64,000 nt of DNA from contig JAVJQS010000004.1 of NCBI GenBank assembly GCA_040218815.1, positions 744,001-808,000 on the forward strand, read 5' to 3'. Under the pieces are notes generated by a model. It worked only from the letters and a program-made list of their open reading frames with translations, made no database searches and was not told the origin of the DNA. Position numbers and translations under genes: made by a program. This document shows positions 1 through 8,446 of the stretch, piece after piece (positions within the stretch are counted from its first letter, which is position 1; each line of letters starts with the position of its first letter). This DNA comes from JAVJQS01 sp040218815 (GTDB lineage: Bacteria > Bacteroidota > Bacteroidia > Flavobacteriales_E > Vicingaceae).

Positions 1-315
1 ATTGATGCATCAGAAGAATTTGAGAAGGATGGCAATAAAAACAAGCTTACTCAGGCCAATATTGAGAGAATCATTTCGACTTACACCAATAGAGAGACTA
101 TTGATAAGTTTAGTTATATTGCTCCTCTAGCTGAAATAGCAGAGAATGGCTATAATTTAAATATTCCAAGGTATGTAGACACCTTTGAGGAAGAAGAGCC
201 TGTTGACTTAGATTTTGTATCTATGAAGTTAAAGGAGTTGGACAAAGAATTGGAAGCCACCAATACTGAGATCAAGCAATATTGTGATGAATTGGGAATT
301 GAAACTCCGTTTTAG
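1..315 (+). CDS. hsdM: Type I restriction-modification DNA methyltransferase subunit M, C-terminal fragment
   Basis: The window opens inside an open frame that runs for 104 codons to a TAG at 313-315. Its tail has the look of the HsdM C-terminus: a segment reading NIERIISTYTNRETIDKFSY, then 'NLNIPRYVDTFEEEEPVDL', then a short helical end. HsdM carries the adenine-methyltransferase domain of type I restriction enzymes and forms the M2S modification core with HsdS. The catalytic NPPF-type motif would lie upstream of the window. The gap to hsdS is only 2 bases, as expected for an hsdMS operon. The gene is cut by the window edge and there is no sign that it is broken. Confidence 0.9.
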   Translation: MDASEEFEKDGNKNKLTQANIERIISTYTNRETIDKFSYIAPLAEIAENGYNLNIPRYVDTFEEEEPVDLDFVSMKLKELDKELEATNTEIKQYCDELGIETPF

Positions 316-317
316 AT

Positions 318-1508
318 ATGGCTGAAAAAGAATTAGTTCCAGAGTTAAGGTTTAAGGAATTTAGTCCAAAATGGAACATTTCCTCAATTAATAAGATTTT
401 TGCAATCAAGAATGGTTACGCTTTTTCTAGTAGTAATTCTCAAGCCTGTGGAACAAGATGGATAAAGATTGCAGATGTAGGTATTGGAAGAGTTAAAAAT
501 GATAGTCTGTCTTATCTACCTAATTCTTTCTTAGAAGATCACGAAAATTATATCCTAAAGGAAGGTGACTATGTAGTTGCTCTTACTAGGCCTATATTAA
601 ATGGGAGATTGAAGATTGCTAGAATTGATAAATTTGCTAGTAATTCACTATTAAATCAGAGGGTTGGGAAAATAGAATCGGAGAATGATTTAGAGTTCAT
701 ATTTCAACGACTAAATGATAATTCTTTAATTAGAAAAATTGAGGTTCTTATTTCTGGCAGCGACCCTCCTAATCTTTCTCCAAAAGACATTAAGAGTATT
801 AGATTAGCAATACCCTTACTCTCTGAACAACAAAAAATAGCCTCTTTTCTTTCTGCTATAGATAAGCGGATAGCCCTTTTGGAAAAGAAAAAGGCCCTGC
901 TGGAGCAATACAAAAAGGGAGTCTTGCAGCAAATCTTTTCTCAAGAGATCAGATTCAAGGATGAGAATGGAAATGAGTTTCCTGATTGGGAAGAGAAGAA
1001 AATAGAAGATATTTTTAGTATAACAAGAGGTCAAGTACTTGCAGCTATTAAAGCATCAGAAACTAAATCAGAAATAAATAATTTTCCTGTGTATTCTTCG
1101 CAAACTAAAAATAGAGGCTTGATGGGATACTATTCTGAATATTTATTTGAAAATTCTTTAACATGGACAACTGATGGTGCAAATGCTGGTGATGTTAACT
1201 ATAGAAAGGGTAAGTTTTATTGTACAAATGTTTGTGGGGTTCTAATCAGCGATGAAGGATATGCTAATTCTTTTATAGCAGAAAAACTCAAGTCAATATC
1301 TTACAAACATGTTTCATATGTAGGGAATCCTAAATTGATGAACAATGTAATGGCCAAAATTAGAATTGAGGTCCCAAGCTCATTGCAGGAGCAAAAGAGT
1401 ATCTCAGCATTCTTTGAATTGCTTAATGATTTGATATCCAAGATGAATGACTCAATTGAATCTGAAATGAAATTCAAAAAAGGCCTCCTTCAAAAGATGT
1501 TTGTATGA
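318..1508 (+). CDS. hsdS: Type I restriction-modification specificity subunit S
   Basis: At 396 residues this has the normal length for HsdS, which reads the bipartite DNA target of a type I enzyme. Two variable target-recognition halves (about residues 8-165 and 225-340) are each followed by a conserved helical spacer. The first spacer holds EQQKIASFLSAIDKRIALLE (about 173-192) and the second LQEQKSISAFFELLNDLISK, so each half ends in a similar 'GLLQ/GVLQQ-[IK]F' stretch. It starts 2 bases after hsdM and overlaps the next gene by 4 bases (ATGA at 1505-1508), which indicates translational coupling. The target sequence cannot be predicted by eye. A full-length S subunit argues for an active modification enzyme. 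Confidence 0.95.
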   Translation: MAEKELVPELRFKEFSPKWNISSINKIFAIKNGYAFSSSNSQACGTRWIKIADVGIGRVKNDSLSYLPNSFLEDHENYILKEGDYVVALTRPILNGRLKIARIDKFASNSLLNQRVGKIESENDLEFIFQRLNDNSLIRKIEVLISGSDPPNLSPKDIKSIRLAIPLLSEQQKIASFLSAIDKRIALLEKKKALLEQYKKGVLQQIFSQEIRFKDENGNEFPDWEEKKIEDIFSITRGQVLAAIKASETKSEINNFPVYSSQTKNRGLMGYYSEYLFENSLTWTTDGANAGDVNYRKGKFYCTNVCGVLISDEGYANSFIAEKLKSISYKHVSYVGNPKLMNNVMAKIRIEVPSSLQEQKSISAFFELLNDLISKMNDSIESEMKFKKGLLQKMFV

Positions 1509-2722
1509 ATAAAGTTATTGATCTAAATAGAGCTGAGGCCATCTGCAAAGAAAGCAATACAATCATCAAGCACTATGATGAAATTCGGCAATTAAATGGA
1601 GAGGATTTTAATGTTTACTCTCTATTAGGGTTAGAGCATGCTGAAAATCAAACTCATTCTAATTTCTTAGCAGAGCTTTTGAATCCTCTAGGTACACATA
1701 GAATGGGGAATATTTTTCTTCAGCTTTTCCTTGATAGAATAGGTCTAGATGAATTAATTGCTGAAGGTGCCTTTGTAACAATTGAGAAACATATTGGTGC
1801 AGTTGATTTAAATAAGAAAACAGGTGGAAGAATTGATATTCATATTGAGGATAAAAATGGTAATTCCTTGAGCATAGAAAATAAAATTTACGCTGGAGAC
1901 CAACAATCTCAATTAGAAAGATATGTAAACTATAAAAAGAATCAAAACTCAGTATTTTACCTTACTCTTGAAGGGTCTGATGCATCATTAGAAAGTAAGG
2001 GAAGTTTAATAGCAGGAGAAGAATACCAATTAATATCCTACAAAGATGATATTTTAGATTGGTTGGTTGACTGTCAAAAAGAAGCAGTTGAAATTGAAAG
2101 AATAAGGTCTGGCATAGGTCACTATATCCAACTAATTAGAAAATTAACTAATCAAAGCACCAACTATCATATGGATGAAAAGCTAAAGAATATTATTAGA
2201 AATAATTATCATGAAGTAAGGTACCTAGCAGACCAAATAGAAGAAGTTGAAAAAGAGCAGGTAATTCAGTTGATGGAGGAAGTAGTTCCTTTACTAAAGG
2301 ATAAGCTATCAGATCAATGGCATGTTGAACTTGATGACTTTAACAAGAACTATCACGGATTAAGTGTAAAATATAAAACTCTTCTTACTGAACCCTATAT
2401 CCCCTTTATAAGAGTTGAAGGGCAATCAAAGATGTGGAGTCAACATTCTATTATAGGAATGCCTAAGAAAAAAGAAGAAAATCCAAACATGGACTCCTAT
2501 TTTAAAATGCACCCTCAAGAATGGGCTTTTTTTTCTGATTCATTCAAAGCAAACCACTGGTGGATAGTGTACAAGTATTTTTTAGGTTGGAATCATAAAG
2601 ATGAAAGAGAGAAGCTTTTTATTGAGCAAGAAAGGAAGAATAATATTGATTACATAATTGATAATATTGCTTTATTAGCAAATGAGTTTGAAGAAGCTCT
2701 ATTGCCAAGGTTCAAAAAATGA
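1505..2722 (+). CDS. PD-(D/E)XK nuclease-family protein (PDDEXK_4 type) inside the hsd operon
   Basis: This 405-residue protein has the layout of the PDDEXK_4 family often seen in defence loci. An N-terminal motif has E45 and HSNFLAELLNP (51-61). The nuclease core follows with GGRIDI (D111), then IENKIYAGDQQSQLERY, where E125 and K127 form the E-x-K pair and Q133/Q136 the usual glutamines. All core residues are present, so it could be an active DNase. Its ATG overlaps the hsdS stop by 4 bases and its own stop is 20 bases before the next gene, so it is an integral member of the restriction operon. Whether it assists restriction, acts as a separate effector, or controls toxicity is unknown. Confidence 0.8.
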   Translation: MNKVIDLNRAEAICKESNTIIKHYDEIRQLNGEDFNVYSLLGLEHAENQTHSNFLAELLNPLGTHRMGNIFLQLFLDRIGLDELIAEGAFVTIEKHIGAVDLNKKTGGRIDIHIEDKNGNSLSIENKIYAGDQQSQLERYVNYKKNQNSVFYLTLEGSDASLESKGSLIAGEEYQLISYKDDILDWLVDCQKEAVEIERIRSGIGHYIQLIRKLTNQSTNYHMDEKLKNIIRNNYHEVRYLADQIEEVEKEQVIQLMEEVVPLLKDKLSDQWHVELDDFNKNYHGLSVKYKTLLTEPYIPFIRVEGQSKMWSQHSIIGMPKKKEENPNMDSYFKMHPQEWAFFSDSFKANHWWIVYKYFLGWNHKDEREKLFIEQERKNNIDYIIDNIALLANEFEEALLPRFKK

Positions 2723-2742
2723 TTTCTTAAAAAGAGGTTTGA

Positions 2743-3297
2743 ATGAGTGGATCAAAAAGTAAATTTCTATTATCAAACATTTGGGCATTATCTTGGAATG
2801 CATCAGTTCAACATGCCAAAATCTACGAAAAGGAAGTCAATAGTAATGTTAGAAAAGACATTAGCAATAATTTGAAAGATTACTTTGAAAATCAAATTTC
2901 AAAAGAGTATAAATCTACTGTTTCTGCTAAAAAACACATTAACAATATTGAGTTATTTCAGGAATTTGTAATATCTAGATATTCTACTTTTCTACATGGA
3001 GGTAAATACAGGTTTGGAGTAGCTCAGAAACTTTTTAATTTATATCTAAAACAACTTTGGGTTTTAGACCTAATTCCTTCTCCTCCACATTTCCCAATAG
3101 ATGAATTGATTCAAGACCTCCTAAGAAAAAAGGCTTCTAAAGGTTTATCTAAAAATTTTTATAAAATAAAATGGACAAAAAATGACTCAGTTGAAGACTA
3201 TATGATGGTTATAAATTTTGCAGAGCATGTTAAGAGCGAGTTAGGCTATAAAGATTTAGCTACTTTAGAGTTAGAATTATATAACATCTTATTATGA
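2743..3297 (+). CDS. Unrecognised 184-residue protein embedded in a type I restriction operon
   Basis: I do not recognise this family. The protein is soluble-looking, mainly helical and basic in its N-terminal half, with no signal peptide or membrane segment. Aromatic-rich segments occur around residues 75-120, including a PSPPHFPIDELIQDLL stretch. A purine-rich AAGAGG precedes the ATG by about 8 bases, one of the few plausible Shine-Dalgarno sequences here. It overlaps the following gene by 4 bases (ATGA at 3294-3297). Position between the nuclease-family gene and hsdR suggests a role linked to restriction, but nothing in the sequence shows a catalytic site. Confidence 0.75.
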   Translation: MSGSKSKFLLSNIWALSWNASVQHAKIYEKEVNSNVRKDISNNLKDYFENQISKEYKSTVSAKKHINNIELFQEFVISRYSTFLHGGKYRFGVAQKLFNLYLKQLWVLDLIPSPPHFPIDELIQDLLRKKASKGLSKNFYKIKWTKNDSVEDYMMVINFAEHVKSELGYKDLATLELELYNILL

Positions 3298-3638
3298 AAA
3301 TTCCTAGTAAATCTAAAAACATCTATCCAAGGAATGAGGAGAATATTAACGCTATAGTTGATTATTATTTTGATGATATTCCTATGGGTAATATTGATTG
3401 GTTATTGAGTCAAAATAAACTTGCAACAAATCAGATTGAGTTTATAGTGATGCAAGCTTCTATTCATAGAGGATTAATAACTGAGCTAATGGACTCAAAA
3501 ACTAGTTCTGGTAAATATGCCTCCAATTTTTTGGCATACACATATGATGCTTTATACAATCCAGAAGCAAAATGGAAAGGCTCAAAAAATCGACAGCAAA
3601 TAACCAGAAAACTTAGGGAATACCTAAACACTTTATAA
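3294..3638 (+). CDS. Unrecognised 114-residue protein embedded in a type I restriction operon
   Basis: A small soluble protein with an acidic N-terminal third and a basic C-terminal end (KWKGSKNRQQITRKLREYL). It has no signal peptide, no cysteine pairs and no motif I can name. It starts within the stop of the 184-residue gene and ends 3 bases before the hsdR start, so the translation of all three is probably coupled. The two small genes look like a unit. Partner or inhibitor roles for the nuclease-family protein or for HsdR are possible but are inference only. Confidence 0.75.
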   Translation: MKIPSKSKNIYPRNEENINAIVDYYFDDIPMGNIDWLLSQNKLATNQIEFIVMQASIHRGLITELMDSKTSSGKYASNFLAYTYDALYNPEAKWKGSKNRQQITRKLREYLNTL

Positions 3639-3641
3639 TAA

Positions 3642-6464
3642 ATGACCACAGAATCAGAAGCCATATTAGAGCAAAAGCTCATTAGTCAACTGGATGATCT
3701 AGGCTATGAAAAAGTGGTCATCCAAGATGAAAATGCACTAATTGCTAACCTCAAGAAGAAGCTTGAAAAACACAACCATTTGATTTTATCAGAAGGGGAG
3801 TTTAAGCAAGTGTTAAATCATATTTCCAAAGGGAATATATATGAAAGAGCAAAGATTCTAAGAGACAAGGTACAATATTTAAAGGATGATGGATCAACAG
3901 GTTATTTAGAGTTATTAGATCAAGTTAATTGGTGTAAAAACCAATATCAAGTAACCCACCAAGTAACCATAGAAGGGAAGTATGAAAATAGATATGATGT
4001 AACATTGCTTATCAATGGGTTACCATTAGTTCAAATAGAACTTAAAAAGAGAGGCCTTGAAATGAAAGAGGCTTTTAAGCAAACCCTCAGATATCATAGA
4101 CATTCATATCCTGCAGGTTCAGGTTTGTTTCAATTTATTCAACTATTTGTAATAAGCAATGGGGTTAATACCAAGTACTATTGCAACAACCCCATCAAGG
4201 CTAAAACATTTAAACAAACATTCTTTTGGGCTAAGGAAGATAATAAGTCCATTACCAATTTGCCAGAGTTTGCTGAGGTATTTTTAGAACCTTGTCATGT
4301 TTCAAAAATGATTGCCAAATACATGGTACTGAATACCTTTAATCAGATGATGGTTTTAAGGCCTTATCAGTATTATGCAGCTGAAGCCATTGTGAACAGA
4401 GTAAAAAGCTCAAATAAGTTTGGCTATATATGGCACACTACAGGTTCAGGAAAAACTTTAACCTCCTTCAAAGCAGCCCAGGTACTCACAGAATTGGAAA
4501 AAGTCCATAAAGTAGTTTTTGTTGTTGATAGGAAAGACCTGGATTATCAAACCATTAAAGAGTTTAACTCCTTTTCCTCTGGTAGTATTGATGCCACTAA
4601 TAACACTTCAACTCTAGTTAAGCAGCTTTCTGATGACACTCCTTTGATTGTAACTACCATACAAAAGTTGAATAATGGCATAGTTAAGGAGAGGTATCTA
4701 AAAAGACTAGAGCACCTAAGGGATAAGAAAGTCATTTTCATTTTTGATGAATGTCATAGGAGCCAATTTGGGGATACTCATCAGCGTATTAAACAATTCT
4801 TTGAGGGGGCTCAGATGTTTGGTTTTACAGGTACACCAATATTTAAGGATAATGCAGTAAAAGGAGCTAGGGGTAAAAAGACAACCAAAGACCTCTTTGA
4901 AAAGTGCCTTCATAAATATGTGATTACAGATGCTATTAGAGATAGAAATGTTTTGAAATTTTCAATAGAATACATCAATACCTATTCAGCAGCTGAGGAG
5001 ATTCAAGACATCAAAGTAGAGGATATTAATACTCAGGAGGTGATGGAAGCTCCTGAGAGGGTAGATCTAATTACAGATAATATTATTCAGAATCATAAGC
5101 GCAAAACCCACAATAAAGAATACACAGCAATTTTTTGTGTTAGTAGTATTGACATGCTGATTGATTATTATAGAAACTTCAAATTGAAGAAGCAACAAGG
5201 GGAGCATGATCTGAAGGTGGCCACTATCTTTTCTTTTGGTGCAAATGAAGGAGGTGATAATGATATCGGAATATTTTTTGGGGATGATTTAGAAGAGGAT
5301 CAAGACTCCATGACCTCTAAGGTTTATCGTGAAGTTCTAGATGATTTCATTGGAGATTACAATGAAATGTTCAACATGAGCTATTCTACAAATGATTTTT
5401 ATGGATACTATCAAGACATAGGTAAAAGAGTAAAGCACAGGCAAGTGGATATTCTTTTAGTTGTGAATATGTTTTTGACTGGATTTGATAGTAAATTATT
5501 GAATACCATTTATGTAGATAAAAATTTGCGTTATCATGGTTTAATACAAGCCTTTTCTAGAACTAATAGGATCATTGATGATAAGAAGTCCCAAGGGAAT
5601 GTAGTTTGTTACAGAAACCTTAAGAAGGCAACAGATGAAGCCATTGCACTTTTCTCAAATAAAGATGCCATAGAGGAAATTACCATTCAACCCTATGAGC
5701 ATTATGTTGAAAAATTCAATGAAGCATTAGCTAAGCTAAAAGATATAGCTCCTCATATTGACTCTGTAAATGAATTGGCTTCTGAAGAAGAGGAAGAGGC
5801 CTTTGTAAAAGCCTTCAGGGAAATGATGAGGGCTAAAAATGTGCTTGACACTTTTACAGAGTTCAAGCAAAATGATCTCAATATTGAAGAACAAGAATAT
5901 GCTAATTACAAGAGCAAGTACCTGGACCTATATGAATTAGTCAAGTTTGGTAATCAAAAGGAGAAGGTTTCTATCTTAAATGATATTGATTTTGAAATTG
6001 AATTAATCAGAAGAGATGAAATTAATGTAGCCTACATTATAAAATTGTTAGCTCAATTGCATGGAGCCAAGCAAGAAGAGCAAGAAAAGCTAAAGAAGAC
6101 CATTTCAGAACAAATGGATCAGAATGAGCAAATGAGAAGTAAAAAGGAGCTTATTGAAAGGTTCATGAGTGAAAACCTTCCTATGGTAAGGGAAGTAGAT
6201 GATATTGAAGATGCCTTTGATGACTTCTGGAAAGGAGAAAAGAAAAAAGCAGTAGTTGAGTTAGCTAAAGAAGAAGAGCTAAATTTTGATGGTTTGGTAG
6301 AGATTATATCAGTTTATATCTTTACTCAAAAAGAACCTCTTAGGGATGATTTAATAAAGCTTAGAAATAATCCTCCAGGTCTTAAAGAAAGAGCATCAGT
6401 TGGTGAAAGAATTAAGGAGAAAATTATTGAGTTTGTAAATACCTTTATTGAGGGTATGGGTTGA
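3642..6464 (+). CDS. hsdR: Type I restriction enzyme subunit R (nuclease/translocase)
   Basis: This 940-residue protein is the restriction and motor subunit. The N-terminal nuclease domain has D119 and the QIELKKR motif (E133, K135), as in EcoR124I-type HsdR. The superfamily 2 motor follows with Walker A TGSGKT (267-272), the DECHRSQFG motif (369-377) and a FTGTP motif near 395-399. Later come the LLVVNMFLTGFD and QAFSRTNR helicase motifs. The C-terminal third is helical, for docking on HsdM-HsdS. Every motif expected for cleavage is intact, so the system appears restriction-competent. It is the last restriction gene, 3 bases after the 114-residue gene. Confidence 0.96.
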   Translation: MTTESEAILEQKLISQLDDLGYEKVVIQDENALIANLKKKLEKHNHLILSEGEFKQVLNHISKGNIYERAKILRDKVQYLKDDGSTGYLELLDQVNWCKNQYQVTHQVTIEGKYENRYDVTLLINGLPLVQIELKKRGLEMKEAFKQTLRYHRHSYPAGSGLFQFIQLFVISNGVNTKYYCNNPIKAKTFKQTFFWAKEDNKSITNLPEFAEVFLEPCHVSKMIAKYMVLNTFNQMMVLRPYQYYAAEAIVNRVKSSNKFGYIWHTTGSGKTLTSFKAAQVLTELEKVHKVVFVVDRKDLDYQTIKEFNSFSSGSIDATNNTSTLVKQLSDDTPLIVTTIQKLNNGIVKERYLKRLEHLRDKKVIFIFDECHRSQFGDTHQRIKQFFEGAQMFGFTGTPIFKDNAVKGARGKKTTKDLFEKCLHKYVITDAIRDRNVLKFSIEYINTYSAAEEIQDIKVEDINTQEVMEAPERVDLITDNIIQNHKRKTHNKEYTAIFCVSSIDMLIDYYRNFKLKKQQGEHDLKVATIFSFGANEGGDNDIGIFFGDDLEEDQDSMTSKVYREVLDDFIGDYNEMFNMSYSTNDFYGYYQDIGKRVKHRQVDILLVVNMFLTGFDSKLLNTIYVDKNLRYHGLIQAFSRTNRIIDDKKSQGNVVCYRNLKKATDEAIALFSNKDAIEEITIQPYEHYVEKFNEALAKLKDIAPHIDSVNELASEEEEEAFVKAFREMMRAKNVLDTFTEFKQNDLNIEEQEYANYKSKYLDLYELVKFGNQKEKVSILNDIDFEIELIRRDEINVAYIIKLLAQLHGAKQEEQEKLKKTISEQMDQNEQMRSKKELIERFMSENLPMVREVDDIEDAFDDFWKGEKKKAVVELAKEEELNFDGLVEIISVYIFTQKEPLRDDLIKLRNNPPGLKERASVGERIKEKIIEFVNTFIEGMG

Positions 6465-6473
6465 TAGATAATT

Positions 6474-7718
6474 ATGAAAAAAGCTTTTCTAATACTTTTA
6501 TGCATATTGATTGTAATTTTTGACTGTTTAAGTCAAGTAAACTCAAATCATGTCAGAGTCAAGGGGTATTTTAGAAAAGATGGTACATATGTAAATGCTC
6601 ATTATAGAACTGCACCAAATAGCACTAATAGAGATAATTTCTCGACTAAAGGTAATGTAAACCCATACACTGGAAAGAGAGGTTGGATAACTCCTGATGG
6701 CAAATATTTATCAAATTCCGAATACATTAGGTATAAAGACAACATTAAAAAAGTAAATAAGATTATTAAAAATTTCAATAAAGAAAAGAGGGATTATGAA
6801 AACTATATAGGATCATATACAAAATCTATATATTTTTCTGATGATAGCCAAATTGAATTTTCTTACAAAAAATCAAAAGAGAAGATAGATACTTCTGCAA
6901 ATTATTATTGGTACTGTTTAGGGTTAGAAGATAACCTAATTTTACCTTTTGAGTTTAATAATAAGAGGGACTCTATTATTTTTTGGGGGAGACAAGTTAT
7001 AGGTTCAGGTAATCCTCAGGGAGCCATTATTAAATCAAAAGGATATTATAATAAAGATAGGAATGTATTAGATGGTACTTTGCTTCATCGTAGTAAAGAG
7101 GGTAAAAAAATTATTGAAATGAATTTTTCTGAAGGATTACTTCACGGAAGTTGTATTCAATATGATTCATTAGGAAAGGAGGAAACAAGTTTTAAGTTTG
7201 AAAATAGCAAGCTTGTTTATCACAAATTTATTAATGAATCAGGTCACACTATAGAGTACATTAACCCCTACTTCAAGGAAAATTCAGAAAGATATATTTA
7301 TAATAAGGATGGGGTTTTAATAGAGAAAATGCTACCTTATAAAGAAGCGTACACTTTTTATTTCTATAATGATAAGGGTACTCTAAAAGAGAAAAGCGTT
7401 AAACTTTTCTTTGGACCAAATTGGGGAGACTTTGAATATTATTATGACAACGGATCTTTGTCTCTGAAAGGAAGTTATTTCCAAAAATTTAAAAATGGAA
7501 AATGGAAATGGTTTGATGTTGAAGGAAAGTTAGATAGTGTAAAGCAATATAGATACTATCAAATCCCTAAAAGAGTTAACAATCCAGATTCTGCAGGTAG
7601 TTTATTAAAAAAAAATAATAAATGGATCAAAGACGGTATTTGGGAAGTAAAATGTGATTCTTGCTTCATTAATACAAAAAAGATAGAATACAATAGAGGA
7701 GAATTGATTAATAAGTGA
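6474..7718 (+). CDS. Secreted MORN/YwqK-like repeat protein
   Basis: The 414-residue product starts with a clear signal peptide (MKKAF then a run of I/L/V up to about residue 20). Next comes a motif-like block around residues 28-75 (VKGYFRKDGTYVNAH, NPYTGKRGWI) of a type recurrent in exported bacterial proteins. The C-terminal half has repeated Tyr/Gly segments such as GLLHGSCIQYDSLGKEE and YYDNGSLSLKGSY, which resemble the MORN-variant repeats of YwqK-like proteins. It begins 9 bases after the hsdR stop and may be cotranscribed as cargo. Its function is not known. Confidence 0.7.
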   Translation: MKKAFLILLCILIVIFDCLSQVNSNHVRVKGYFRKDGTYVNAHYRTAPNSTNRDNFSTKGNVNPYTGKRGWITPDGKYLSNSEYIRYKDNIKKVNKIIKNFNKEKRDYENYIGSYTKSIYFSDDSQIEFSYKKSKEKIDTSANYYWYCLGLEDNLILPFEFNNKRDSIIFWGRQVIGSGNPQGAIIKSKGYYNKDRNVLDGTLLHRSKEGKKIIEMNFSEGLLHGSCIQYDSLGKEETSFKFENSKLVYHKFINESGHTIEYINPYFKENSERYIYNKDGVLIEKMLPYKEAYTFYFYNDKGTLKEKSVKLFFGPNWGDFEYYYDNGSLSLKGSYFQKFKNGKWKWFDVEGKLDSVKQYRYYQIPKRVNNPDSAGSLLKKNNKWIKDGIWEVKCDSCFINTKKIEYNRGELINK

Positions 7719-7802
7719 AATTATCCAACAAGATTAGCAAAAGGTCTCATCCTAAAATGTCTTTTTAGTTTATTGAAGTCCACTGAAATTAGATTTCAAT
7801 CG

Positions 7803-8159
7803 CTATATAATGAAATAAGCTATCCAAAAAGCGATAATACCAATGACTGTTCCTTTTTCTTGATTAATTCTACTTGATGGATACCTTCCCCTCCCTGTTA
7901 GTGCAATGCTTAATGCACCGCCTCCAAATATTACTTGAATAGCAATAATTGGAATAAGTGAAAACTCAATGTCAAAAACTTTAAAATAACCCAAAGTGAG
8001 TAAATAAGGCATAAATCCAAACAATATAAAATTGATTAATGGAGAAGGATTATTATTGTCCAACTTAAGAGTCTTAAGAACAAAGCGCCTTATGGAACCA
8101 AATATAATTGAGACTGCTAAATGAAGAACAATTAAAATAATTGAGTGAAGAACTATCAT
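7803..8159 (-). CDS. Small membrane protein, unrecognised
   Basis: A 118-residue protein with about four hydrophobic segments (near 2-22, 42-60, 66-88 and 103-118). Between the last two is a polar loop containing GRGRYPSSRINQEKG. No family recognised. It follows the 50-residue membrane gene at 8165-8317 by 5 bases on the same strand, so the two probably form an operon. It converges with the secreted MORN-like gene. The segment from 7719 to 7802 between them holds no gene. Confidence 0.6.
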   Translation of the reverse strand: MIVLHSIILIVLHLAVSIIFGSIRRFVLKTLKLDNNNPSPLINFILFGFMPYLLTLGYFKVFDIEFSLIPIIAIQVIFGGGALSIALTGRGRYPSSRINQEKGTVIGIIAFWIAYFII

Positions 8160-8164
8160 AATAC

Positions 8165-8317
8165 TTACTTTTTTCTTTTTAAATAAATAACTCTAGCTGT
8201 TACTGCTCCTAAAGTACCCACAATAAAATTTATAATTTGTGCTTCGAATCCAAAAAAAAATATTGAACTGAAATACATGATTGCAAATCCTAGAAATTCA
8301 ATTACGTAAAACCGCAT
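8165..8317 (-). CDS. 50-residue membrane peptide, two hydrophobic segments
   Basis: Reading the minus strand from the ATG at 8317-8315 gives an open frame of 50 codons to a TAA at 8165-8167. The peptide begins MRFYVIEFLGF, has two hydrophobic stretches (about 4-23 and 28-43) and ends in a basic LKRKK tail, a typical topology for a small inner-membrane protein. It lies 5 bases upstream of the 118-residue membrane protein on the same strand. Support comes from length, hydrophobicity and operon position, not from recognised homology. Confidence 0.5.
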   Translation of the reverse strand: MRFYVIEFLGFAIMYFSSIFFFGFEAQIINFIVGTLGAVTARVIYLKRKK

Positions 8318-8446
8318 CTAGCCAAATATATAAATAAAAAACCATTATAATTTTCAGTAATTATATAGAGTTAACCTTGAAAAGGAAATCTATTTTGGGT
8401 AAAAAATAGTACCTAGTTGGGACCTGTTCATAAATAAGATAACTTA

